Assembly: GCA_028551475.1 (NCBI GenBank)
Contig: CM052356.1
Coordinates: forward strand, 22,967,884 to 23,031,883
Direction: 5' to 3'
DNA: 64,000 bases
Origin: Casuarina equisetifolia
Lineage: Eukaryota; Streptophyta; Magnoliopsida; Fagales; Casuarinaceae
Shown: positions 1 to 11,058 of the stretch, one piece after another
Numbering within the stretch: position 1 is the stretch's first letter
Layout: each line of letters starts with the position of its first letter
Made by a program: the position numbers and the translations under genes
The notes under the pieces: model-generated
Seen by the model: only the letters and a program-made list of their open reading frames with translations
What the model was told of the DNA's origin: nothing
The model's database searches: none

Positions 1-487
1 AACCATGATGCGGACCTATACTCATTGGTGAGGATAAAAATTGGTCTCTGATGGCTCCTTTCTTTTAATTCTAATCATTGTTTTTAAGCCCCCCATGGAG
101 TATATCCATTTTAATCTCTCTTTTTTCGCATTTAATTCGGACTTTTGCCCTGAATACAATCGCAGTTTGAAAGGAAGAGAAATGGGTGTACAAGTTCGTC
201 TGGATTTATTCATTTTTGTTCTCCCTCTTTCAATCTTCCCTCTTGCAGACTTGTTTTGTGCGGAGCACAATCCATCTCTGTTTTGAGGGCTGCTCATCCA
301 ATGATCTTTCGCACTCTGCTAATGTAAAGGGAGCACGACACTGGCATTCTTCTTGCATATTGAACTTTCAAGCCCTTGTTTGGAGCACGACATGCCTTGC
401 CAAGAGGCACTTACTTTTCTCAGAGCATAAACGATTGCACGACTGTCAAATTAGGCTGTTGATATAATAGCCAAAATAAAACCTTTT

Positions 488-569
488 AGTATGGATTGTC
501 TAAGATAAGTGTTAAAATCTAGAGTATGGATTGTCAAAGATAAGTGTTAAAATCTATAGTATGGATTGT
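488..569. repeat. 35-bp tandem repeat, about 2.3 copies
   Basis: Two near-identical 35-bp units start at 488 and 523. Each begins AGTATGGATTGTC and ends GTTAAAATCTA. A partial third unit begins at 558. The units differ at about three positions. No coding role is visible. Confidence 0.9.
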
Positions 570-1667
570 ATGGTCATCCTGAGACATACATTGGTAACCC
601 ACTTAAACCTAGTTTTGAAAATAATTTTAAACAATTCTTAAAAGTTTTGATTAACCGTTTGTTTAGGGAATAGTGTCAAATGTAACTTTTCTGATCCAAA
701 AAATTAGTTAGGCTTATAATTATGATTGATTAAGTCTCTTTGTTCACCTTCATTTGGTTTAAAGTAAGATTGCATCAATAAAAGAAGAACAGGGATTGCA
801 AGAGGGGAGAGGCATATAACAAGAACAACCTCCAATTCATTCATTAATCAAAAGATTCTTACAAAATTTTTATGTTCTTTTATCTATACACAATATTCAG
901 ACTTGGGTTAACACTACCTAACCAATTCCATAGAGGGGGTGGAGCGCCTGGCTCAGTGGTATTCTTTGTGAGCCAAACCATAATTGACGGTAGTAGTGTT
1001 AGTGGACTTTGCCATTCTTAGAGAGGTTTGCTGGACGCGTGTGGGTCATACTAGATAGCCTCATTTGCTATGGTGCGATAAGGGCGTTGCACAGATAGGG
1101 TGTTATGGATTGACAAAAAAGGGTGTCCGAGCTAGCCTCAAGTGACTAGTGAAACTAACCATTATCCATCTAGATGCCTGCCTAGAAGGAACCTAGACAC
1201 GCACATCCTTGAGAAACTCGAATGTATGCACCCTAGAGATTGGATGTGTGTCTTGAGGGATCTGGATGTGTCTAGGTGTGGAGGACAACTCAAAGGGAAG
1301 ACTAGATGAGACGGAAGCCCATCCCATGCGTGCATGCCTTGAACTCATTGACCCCTATGTAAAATTAACTAGCTGTTAGGAGGAGTGACTCTTTGAGACC
1401 AACTAGCCATTGGATAAAGGGGAGGGACTAGTATTAAAGGACTCCTTATGGGTGGAGTCTCGCCGGTTGGATCTTTTGAGAGGGCTTTCCTTGGTGTCTA
1501 CTGTCCACGTACGCTCACTTGTTGGAATGAGAAATACTACTCTTTGTTATTATTTCTTGTCTTTCTAACTTCCCTTTCCAAACACTTGTTCGAATGAATT
1601 AGCTCTAAAAAATAAGCAAATTGCTGCACGGTCTTCTCCAAGGCCATCACCTTTGTCATGTATGCGG

Positions 1668-1975
1668 CCATCCCTTTTGTGATCTTCGTCGACATGGAAA
1701 TAGATTGATTCTCTTTCTTAATTTTTACTTAAAGAAAATCTTGAAAAGGCAACAATCTGATTTTCTTACAATATTTTCCTTGGAAAGCAAACATTAAGCA
1801 ACCTTTGTCTCATCCACGGGTACCCCTTTTGTAATCTTTGTCAACATGAAAATAGACTGATTATCTACTAAAATTTTTACTCAAAGCAAATCTTGAGAAG
1901 GCAACAATCTATTTTCTAAGAGTATAGTTTTGGAAAGCAACAATTAAGTAGCCTTTGTTGTGTCTGCAACCATTC
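1668..1975. repeat. Diverged tandem repeat of about 152 bp, two copies
   Basis: The segment starting CCATCCCTTTTGTGATCTT at 1668 recurs, diverged, from about 1820. Both share the order CTTTTGT, GTCGACATG or GTCAACATG, ATAGA-TGATT, AAGGCAACAATCT, TTGGAAAGCAA and AAGCAACCTTTGT or AAGTAGCCTTTGT. The start of a third copy may follow at about 1966. The frames are closed by stops. Confidence 0.75.
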
Positions 1976-3729
1976 TCTTTCTTTTGTTTTCTTAACTCAA
2001 AGCAAAATTTGAAAATAGTTCAAGCCCCCACGGTTTAAAGGCAACTATTTGTTTTTATTAAAATATTTGTTTTTCCATGTAACTTGACCATATCTTCATC
2101 TTGTAAATCCAAGATTCAATCCGTTTTTTTATTCTGACACAATTTTCGATGCTTCATTTGTGCTTCTTTTTTTTTTTTTATTAATTACAATGAATTAAGT
2201 ACTGTTCAATGCTTTTCTACATTTTCTCCTTGGAGCAAATCTACGCCCTCACATTCCCATTGAGTAATCTACCATGCCCACTTTTGAGAAATATGAGGGC
2301 CTTGGACTTATGAAGAACAGTTCCAATGAGGAGGAAATAATGACTGATTATATTATATTTACTCTGATTGTCACCAAATTCCCTGCCCCCCAACGCTAAT
2401 CACCTAAACAAGCCAAGGCTTCTAAATAAGCTCTCATTGTTGATGTCATAAAGGAATCAATCAAAGGCAATAAAATAAAAATATTGCATGATAGTGAACG
2501 ATTCATCTCAAAAATAACAAGAGCCAAAGATTTCCTACACAAAACCCAACATATAACACGTATTTTGTTTGTGGTAAAAATGAGAGTTCATTCCTCATAT
2601 TTACAAGTTCCGAAAGTGTAGCCTACCACTCCGGGTAACATATGTAGCATGCTTTAACCACATGTCAATCCTCTCCCAGACCCAGTCACAAGGATACTGT
2701 TTATACAAGCGAAAGTGACATTGATAAGCATTGAAGATTTGCTAAAATTGTAACGTATTAGTCCTTGTCCTTGCATTTAAAATATATACTCCGATAACCC
2801 TTCAAGGTTAGACTGAATCTTTTCTCCAGGTCAAGTACTCAAATGATAACATAAAAAAAAAGGGGTTGTCAAGTATACCAGGTTACTGAGACGAGTAGGC
2901 GAAACCGGTTTGCATCTACCCCACTAGGAATGATCACCAAATGGGATGTGTGAACAAATGTGTTACGGCTCTACTGCACCAAACAATAAAAAGACTGAAC
3001 TAGTTTGAAAATCGATTAAGATATTTGTTCTTCTTCCACATTTCTTTGTCGGCCAGATCATGGTAAGCTTCTCTCCCAAGTAATCGAAACCAACCACCAA
3101 ATCAAATTTAATGTCATGACGCGGCCTTGAGAAAGTAAATTCAAAATGGAATGATATGGGGTAAAACAATCAAGAAAAGCGTTGGAAAATAAGTCTATCA
3201 AGCTAGGAAGGATGATTTTCTTGCTGTTGATTTCTATATGTTCGACAAGTAAAGTGACTAGAAAGGACTAGATCAGATATGAACTAGTGCTTGATCGAGG
3301 TTTTATGAAGCACAGAATTTGAGCATCTGGGTGTCCATCAAGTGTGGTGACGGTGGTGATAATAAAGGTAGATAATCTTGGGATTTCTTCATCCTCTCTT
3401 GTTTCAGCTGGGCTACGTCAGTCAAAATAATTTATAAAGGGCGTGATTGAGTCTATTACTTAGTACGTACATTGAACCTTGGTCAGCATTCCGCAAGGCT
3501 GCTTATGGTGCAATGGAAAGGACAAAATATTCTGAGGCGATTGCGGTTCAACACTATCTTCTTATTTTGTTGTTGAAGACTTCAATGTCGGACCTGCCGA
3601 TGTGTGACACTGAAATCTTGGACAACTTGAGTGTTAGGTGTAGTCTTGGCCAATAAAAAGGTCTCTTCTGTAATACAATTGGCCAGATTTTAGAGTTCCC
3701 AGACCTCTTCTTGTGTGGTGGAAACTAGT

Positions 3730-4763
3730 ATGGCATCTTCAGAAGGAGAGGATAAGGAGAAATATCGTACCTACTTACATGGAGAAGGGGAGAGGAACAC
3801 CAAATGGAGGTTTGGTGCCCCTCCTAACTATGATGTCGTCAACAAGCTTTTTGAGGAAGGCAGAACCAAGGTCTCCTTCTCCCTCTCTGTCTCTCTGTCC
3901 TGTATCTCTGTCTCTGTTTCTGTGACTAATAAAATTTTGTTTATGAAAGATATGGCCTCCAGGGTCACTTGAAGAACAAGTACAGAACCTTGTGAAGACA
4001 TGGGAAATGGAGATGTTCCACAAGTCATCCTTTGATGACAACAAGTCAATTGATCCAAAAAAGTATACTTTCAGCTTAAATGGTAATATCAAGCTCCTTA
4101 TCGAGTTCATTGCATATGATAATAATTGTTGCCGCTATAATTTGAGTTTGAATAGTTTCAACAATTCCGCCGTCCACATATTTCTGGAAAGATAATCCAA
4201 ACTGATCACAACATGCAGGAAGGAAGGCTCTAACTTTGGAAGAAAAGCGTAAGCTTGGGGGAGGTTACAACTCCTTGCTACAGACCTCCTTGCCGGAGAA
4301 ACTTCGTGTCTACAATCCAGCAGAGGAAACTGCTGATTCATCTCATACAGCTTTCACAACAGCTTTCCCACGTGGGTTTGCTCTGGAGATTCTCCAAGTT
4401 TATTCAGGGCCACCGGTGATTGTGTACAAGTTCAGGCACTGGGGTTTCATGGAGGGTCCTTTCAAAGGCCATGAACCAACAGGAGAAATGGTTGAACTCT
4501 TTGGGATGGCCGTTTTTCAGGTATAGCTCTTGCAGTTCTTTGTCGTTAACATCATTGTCACCATCGCCATCCTTTTTCATCTGCTCTTCTTACTTACGGA
4601 ATTCAATCTGTTGACACAGCTGGACGAACAGAAGAAAATAGTGAAGGTCGAATTCTTCTATGACCGTGGAGAACTGCTCGGAGGTCTTATGCGAGGTGCT
4701 GGGTTGGATAGATCCATTGAAGGGGCGGCTTCAAGCTGCCCCATCCTCAGGAACACTGGGTAG
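3730..4763 (+). CDS. Pathogen-related protein (barley PRP-like, SnoaL/NTF2-like fold)
   Basis: Four exons: 3730-3870, 3950-4082, 4219-4520 and 4620-4763, giving 239 residues, the usual family length. All junctions are GT-AG and keep frame (phases 0, 1, 0). Family hallmarks are YLHGEGERNTKWRFGAPPNY in exon 1, KTWEMEMFHK in exon 2, FPRGFALEILQVYSGPPVIV and FRHWGFMEGPFKGH in exon 3, and VEFFYDRGELLGGLM in exon 4. The start is the ATG giving MASSEGEDK; an in-frame ATG five codons upstream is less like homologues. The family is induced by pathogens in cereals and its biochemical activity is not established. No signal peptide is visible, so it is probably cytosolic. A possible poly(A) signal AATAAA lies at 4840-4845. 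It is convergent with the DUF218 gene. Confidence 0.9.
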
Positions 4764-5412
4764 TTGACCAAATCCTTGTGTAAAGGCTAGGCCAAAAAGG
4801 GATCAAGGTTGTGTAAGGAATAAGATTTGCCATGTTACCAATAAATTCTAGTTTCCAGCGTCAGGATTTTACAGTTTCTAATGTATAAGCATTTTAACTT
4901 TGGTACTCTCACCTGAGTTCATTAACTTCACTGCAAACACGCATTTACCCCAGCGATGTAGTCTCACTAAAGTCCCAAAAACTTCTGTTGCCCAAGTATT
5001 CTCTCACTGGATGTGTGTAAAAAATGGATTTGATTCAGCTTTAAGAACGATTTGAGGCACTTTAGGAACTAAATTGACAAGGGAGCTATTATCGGACAAC
5101 TATGAGCGACAAAGATCACGAACAAGTACATACCGCGAATCATCATCGGTGCTTTGTTACAGTCGATAAATTTCTCAATCAAACAGAGCATAAACCTGGC
5201 GCACACTCGTGATGGTGATATTAAGTACCTTTCCAGGCAGCCAAAAAAAAGATCTTTTCATTTTTCTACAGATCGATCTAGTAAAGTTTGTTGAAAAAGA
5301 ACAACATTATTGAAGGCTTAAGCATCTCATTCTCGCTGTATGGGTTAATTCATTTTCTAATATTATATAAAACAAGGTAGAAAAGTGTTTGATATAGTAT
5401 ACATTATCCGTT
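4764..5412. other. Intergenic spacer between convergent genes
   Basis: Tail-to-tail spacer of about 650 bp between the pathogen-related gene (+) and the DUF218 gene (-). It should hold both 3' untranslated regions. Nothing else is recognised. Confidence 0.6.
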
Positions 5413-8400
5413 TTACTGGCCCCACGGAAGGGAGCCTGGATAAGGAGCTGCCCCGCAGAATCTGAACAGACCTTCAATCTCTGGACACCCTTGAGGGTAA
5501 GGGATTGACCGGTGAAACGGATCACGCCTTAGTTTCTTCCGATAGAGTGACCCTTGACACCCGTAAGGATCTTCTTCGAATTGAGTCCGCACCAATTCTT
5601 CACCTTTAAGAGCTGCTTCTTTTGCCGTTGATGAAGCTGGGGTGCCCAGATAGAAGAACCTTGACTCCGGAAATCCAATTGCAGATCGGTGAAGATGTGC
5701 AAATCTTTGCTCCTTAAAATCGTAACTTACCACCTGGTTTCAGAGTGCAATGAAATATCAGCATCAAACTTGGCGTTTTTGGGGGGAACATTAGGCTGCT
5801 GAGATGAAAGGAAAAAAAATAAAATAAACTGAGCTTTTAGACTAAACTAAGGTATTAAAGAGGAAGTCAGATATCCTCTCTCCTTGCAATTGGAGGTTTG
5901 ATAGTATATCAAGATCACGCGCATTACCTTGACAAATGGACAAAATTGATGCAGCACTCGAAATGGGGAAAAACTCAGTTTAGTTCAATTATAATTGCAG
6001 AAACTGTGAAACATTGATAAAATTGTACGAACCATAGTTTTGGGAGGTGTAATCAGAAAAAGGAAGGCACATACCAGTCAAGTGTGTTGAGGACATGTGT
6101 ATGTATGCACAGACACTTACATTAACACGGCAAGGGAAACATAGAGTGGATGTGAATGCCTGAATGCAATATTAAGGTCAAAATTGTGAACACCGGGATT
6201 CTACTTCAAAAAGAAAAAGGACAAGCATGTCCTATTGTATTTTAGCACTTATCCCATTGAACCATCAAGATTCAAATTTCAGAAACCTTCATATGTAGAT
6301 TTTGGAAAATGCTTATGTTGCGTCTCTTTTTTTTTTTTCCAGCCTACTGCGGGTACCTATGACTGAAACCTGTATTCATGGCCCAGAAAACCTTTGTTCA
6401 TTGTTCTACGCCATGAACACATATTATCCAGGGAGGATAAAACTACAGACAAACTTCTCCTAGTTTTTCTCAAATTTTATCCTGTTTCATCTATAACATA
6501 TACATATTCAGTTCCAAAAGGACAAAACTAAAAAGTAAGAAAAGCATCAAGTAGAAGCGCTTACGGTTATGTTATTAGGATATGTGCCAGTAAGCTCTCG
6601 GAAACGGCACACGCTAAAGAGAAGGTTCTCAAAACTGTCCCTCGCATGCTCTTCTGTGAGTGCCCTCCATTTCACATTCTCTTCCTTGCCTATAAACACA
6701 ATCACAGCATTAGTTGTACATAAACAGTAGTAAAATCCGATAGTTCAAAGCTTTCATCTAAACAGTACTAAAATCCGATAGTTCAAAGCTTCCATCTAAA
6801 CAGTACTAAAATCCGATAGTTCAAAGCTTTCATCTAACAGAAACAACTTTACCATACAGAGAATCCATGGTTAATCTATGAAGTTTGTGTTAGTCAAATA
6901 CCAACATCAGAAACTCAAGGCTTAGAGAGAATTATCCAATATGTCCATTTATCATCTATTGCAAGTTACAGAGGCCACACACCACATTGTATGAAGAGGC
7001 TATGAACATTGGCACCATGAAAAATTTGGCTTTACATCATTTAGCAAGAATGACTTCTTGAAAAACATGGGACTTACCTGGCAACAGGGTGCAGGCGAAA
7101 TTCAAAACTTTCTGCCCATTTGACAGGGTAAGTTGCCCCGTCAAAATATGGCTTGTTGGGAGTAACTCAAAGAGCTTGACATAGGCACTATTATTTCTGG
7201 ACTTTATCATATTTTCAAGAAGCGTCTAGGCAACTCAATTGCTTTCCAATCTTCATGCAAATGAAGAGAGGGAAAAAATAAATCCTATACCATCATGCAG
7301 ATAGAATGGATTTTCCACAAATTAACTTGAAGAAAATTATCTAGGATGTTCCTCATTTGCACTAAAGGTGTTGATGGCAACTGAACAGGAGTCAGCAGTG
7401 AAAAGGACACTATGACGGGTTTATAGCATGATGAATAATGGGGTTAACTGTGGTAGCAACTGATGAGGCTGGAATTTAAAACAGTGGGACAATAATGGAA
7501 TGGGGATGCAGAAATAGGATCAGAAAAAGTGTTGATGATTTTAGATATTGTGGAAGTCACAGTAGGAGCCTTGGTCATTGAGCTACAACTGTCTGATTAA
7601 AAGTTCATCAATGGTTCACCTACGGATATTTACAGTGATGCGGTGAAGCAATATACCATCAATATAGTTTATAAACATGATATTATCATATATCCTCAAA
7701 CTTTCAGAGGGTAGTTGTCAAGTGCCACTATCCCTAGCAATACCATTGTATGTCCAAGTGTTTTGGCTCAGAGAAAAAGAGGGGAAGAGGGGGGGTAGGG
7801 GGGCAAGGTTTTGTATGGTATACTACTCTCTGGTGTCTTTGTCTAAGAAAACTTTGAAGTTATAATTTTATTGAGAGATTTATATATCAGTAAAACACTT
7901 TTCTTTCTTTTTGAAAGGCAGTTTCTGCTTCTACTTTGCTTTCTTCCTTTCTTTATTTTAGTTTTCTTTTTTATTTTTTGGTAAGTTCACCCATTATTTT
8001 TGGCAATATTCATCCAAGTCTAAGGAAAGTACAGGAAATTGATTCCAAAAAAAATAAAAAATTGATACTATATTCAGCTGTTTAGTAGTCCATTGTTCAC
8101 CGTCAACTAACATTTACTGCAAGACTAACTTATCAATGGTGTTTAATATAATTTATACTAAATATAACGCAAATATTCCATTCAATGACACAAAAGATGG
8201 CGAGTGGATTATCTGGTCCACGGACTTCTATAAGAATCCGTTGGAATAGTATATAGTAGTCCCATAGAAACTCAACTACAGGAGTTTCGATGTTACCTTG
8301 TAAAGCAAAACAAGTAAAAATAAGTTAAAATGGAATGCCAAAGATACTTCATTTACTGCACTGTGTCCTTGATTTATACTCAATGGATTGAAATTTAAGT

Positions 8401-9269
8401 CTATATTTCAGCAAATCAACAGACACTCCACTAGGCGTTGAGGAGGTAATCGGAAAATTCCTGGGAGGTCCTTGATATCTAACTCTAAATTGAGGTCCAT
8501 AAAGGAATAAAAATTTATAGATATATGAGCAGGATATAGTTAAGCAGCTTAGGAATACAAAAGCCGTATCTTTAGCAGTCAAGAATAGATAAATTCAGTG
8601 TTTAAAAATCTATTCCACAAAATGAAGGCACAGCAAATAGGCACTAAAACTAAGATAACATATGCACTCACCAAACCATTCTTTTGACTCAGCAACACTC
8701 CAATAACTCTGCGCCTCACTACGAGGACCAGCATCTTTCCGAGTCTCGCCACCACTAAACAAAAGCAAAGCTGCATCATCTTTGGCAGTGGTTTCAACTC
8801 CCTCTTGTATGTGTCTCAAAAACGTTGCAGCTTGGCCTGGATTTTTTTGATAAGACTCCAAAAACCATGAATCCTCCTTATCAGCTTTCCCGCAGCTACT
8901 GCTTGTATATATAGAATGCCCGGCAACCATTACAAGATTGTGAAGCTTTAGAAATGGGTAATTACCAGAATCCACATCGGATTTTTGGTAATTACCCATC
9001 CCCCGGTAGTGGCTCTCATATAGAGACAGAATGATGAGAATAGTGATCCCAAGTGACAAGGAGATGATGAAAAATAAAAGTGGGTGCAGGTTGTAGTAAT
9101 ACTGAAGACGGCTTCTGAAGGACTTAAGCATTTTGATGGGATGCAAGGATGAGTTCTTATGCTTTCGAACACGTCTACCGAGTCCTAATTCTAAATCAGA
9201 GTCACCGCCTCTTGGGTATGCGTGGAAGGACTTAGGACTCCCAGAAGACCCAAATGGATAACTGCTCAT
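5413..9269 (-). CDS. DUF218 (YdcF-like) membrane-anchored protein
   Basis: Three exons on the minus strand: 9269-8672, 6689-6565 and 5733-5413, giving 347 residues. Junctions are GT-AG with phases 1 and 0. The N-terminus is Ser/Gly/Arg-rich, followed by one membrane segment at about residues 63-84 (PLLFFIISLSLGITILIIL). The DUF218 domain begins near LHNLVMVAGHSIY (about 109) and carries LLFSGGETRKDAGPRSEAQSYW; exon 2 adds EEHARDSFENLLFSVCRFRE. The tail SIPYPQGCPEIEGLFRFCG is typical of the plant branch. The start ATG is 9269; the frame runs a little further up but without an ATG. The reaction is unknown in plants; bacterial YdcF/SanA relatives are linked to envelope metabolism. A three-copy 38-bp repeat lies in intron 1. 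A possible 5' leader exon is listed separately. Confidence 0.9.
6721..6834. repeat. 38-bp tandem repeat, three copies, in an intron
   Basis: Three almost identical 38-bp units start at 6721, 6759 and 6797. Each has TAAACAGTA-TAAAATCCGA followed by TAGTTCAAAGCTT-CATC. They lie in intron 1 of the DUF218 gene, about 30 bp upstream (in gene orientation) of the exon 2 acceptor at 6690. Confidence 0.95.
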
Positions 9270-9583
9270 GATATTTCGAATCCAGCTTATAGGTTTGGAG
9301 AGGGAGTGGCACAAATCATTTCCAATTCACACTTTAAGCAGATAAAGCATTGGGATCATGGATTTGTTGATTGAAACTTCGGAGGCAATAAGCGCAAAAC
9401 AAAACAGAAAGTTAAACTGAGTCTGTATCATATGCTACACAATTTCAAATCAAATACCAAACTAGTAAACTCTGCACCTTGGAGAAGAAAAAGTCAGTCC
9501 TGTTCCCAAAGGAACAAGAGCACAACCAAATGGATTCGTTAATGAATCGGAAAAGTGAGAACCGGCAAGAAAGAGAACTCACC

Positions 9584-9820
9584 CTCAAACTTTGGGAGAT
9601 CTGGGTACTTGGTAAAGAGACAGAGACTTCCGGCTTTCCGGAGGATCTGGTTTGCTAAGGAATTCATTAATTGGCAAGAGTTCCTAAGCCGACCAAACGG
9701 TACTCCTGAGAAGATGCAGTATCTGAGATCCATGTCAGATGTGGGCTTCTCCTGTCCCGATTCATCGTCAAAGCCCAAACCATGGACCTCTTCTTTTGTT
9801 CTCTGTTTTTCCATTTCCAA
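9584..9820 (-). other. Possible 5' leader exon of the DUF218 gene
   Basis: Minus-strand reading frame from an ATG at 9820, ending at a good splice donor (GTTTGAGG followed by GTGAGTTC) near 9585. It gives about 79 residues that I do not recognise. It lies about 300 bp upstream of the DUF218 start, so it could be a leader exon whose ORF is incidental, or an alternative first coding exon. No partner acceptor is certain. Confidence 0.3.
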
Positions 9821-10357
9821 ACCATGTACCTCTTCTTTTTGTTTTCTGTTTTTCTATTTGGGTAAGTAGCCCAAAGTAACACCAAAAAAGGAGACAAAAA
9901 GCCTGAAAAATTTACCTTTAACATTTTCCTTTAATTACATGTTGACACAAATATTACAATTAGACTGAGTTCAACTTTGAGACGTATGAGATTACGAAGT
10001 GAAAGTTCATTTTTTATTTTGATACTTATTAGAGTGTGATGACTCATCTTAAAACTGTAATGCATTAAGTGAGAAAATTTTATTACTTATAAGATCATAA
10101 GATCATTCTCTTACTTTTAATATGGGACAACATCTATTTTTAACACTTTTTCAATTGTTTAATATAGTATCAAGCCCTAATTCTTTTCTTGACACTCTTA
10201 TAAGTCCAATGTTTGACAACATTCATGGCCCTGTATTTGTATATCTTGATGAGGTGGAGTGTTATGGTGTGGATTGTCTCACATTGAATAAGTTTTCTCT
10301 AAGTTTTAAGTTAATTTTTGAGTTAAATTTAAGCCTTCTAATAATAAGCTATATTTT

Positions 10358-10660
10358 CTATAGGCTACGCAAATTATCCAACATAAAGGTCATTTTTACT
10401 TGGAAATTATCCACTGGAGGAGGACCTCCATGAAAGCCTTTGGAAACAGCAGAAGGCTGTAGGTGGTGTGCAAAATTCTTGCAGTGGTAATTGCAATTCT
10501 TGAAAGGTCCTTTCCTAATTAGTACGTTCCAAGCTGTTTGGACGGCAATGTCTTCATCCGCTTCTCGCAACACTGACCGCAAGGAACATGAGACAAATGC
10601 TGCTTTGGGATGACCACCGAGAATGTTGTCCTGGGCTATATTCATACTCCCATCTACCAA
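10358..10660 (-). other. Unrecognised open frame, possible gene fragment
   Basis: A 100-codon minus-strand frame with fairly non-random composition. It contains the stretch NYHCKNFAHHLQPSAVSKG. That is loosely reminiscent of the N-C-E-D-F-A signature of plant LRAT/NC-domain proteins, but the key acidic residue is not where expected. No further exon could be joined. It may be a decayed gene fragment or chance. Confidence 0.2.
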
Positions 10661-11058
10661 GCAGCACTTTGGAGCAACAAGGCTTTGTCTTTGACAGACT
10701 AGCTCACGAATTTAACATACAACTAAGCTCACGGATAAACTACTTTATTATTGATCCGTTTCTTATTGTTTTTACTTTTGGTTACCGGCAGATCAATCAT
10801 AAGAACTTTCTGGCTCTAGCAACGCAACAGGTATATTTACATGCGTAGGCCAGCTTGCGGCTCTTGTTTTTCCCAAAAATACTTGGTTTGACCTTCTTCA
10901 AACATGGAATTAATCGTGGAAAAGGTCCAAGTTCAGTAAATTGATTCGGCTGTTCACACATTACTTCTGGAGAACTCATTATGGAAAAATATTTTGCCTT
11001 CAAAGTGATTCTTCTTTCTTGGTTTCCCACTTCCTTCTGAACAACATCTTCACCAGCC

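Larger units (their letters stand above)
1..3729. other. Intergenic block, no gene recognised
   Basis: No coding region could be supported. The open frames are short and resemble no family I know. The block holds two local tandem repeats, listed separately (488-569 and 1668-1975), and several homopolymer runs. The last few hundred bases should contain the promoter and leader of the pathogen-related gene starting at 3730. Confidence 0.6.
9270..11058. other. Divergent intergenic region (DUF218 gene - / endoglucanase +)
   Basis: Shared upstream region of two divergent genes. It includes a possible 5' leader exon of the DUF218 gene (9584-9820). A 43-bp imperfect tandem duplication lies at about 9780-9865 (ACCATG-ACCTCTTCTTTT repeated). 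An AT-rich stretch spans 9930-10370, and an unrecognised minus-strand frame lies at 10358-10660. Confidence 0.5.

Noticed and set aside
488-569. Possible CRISPR-like array
   Set aside because: Units are directly abutting with no spacers, and the genome is a plant's.
947-970. Pol III A-box-like TGGCTCAGTGG, possible tRNA or SINE head
   Set aside because: No B box at the right distance and no tRNA cloverleaf could be drawn.
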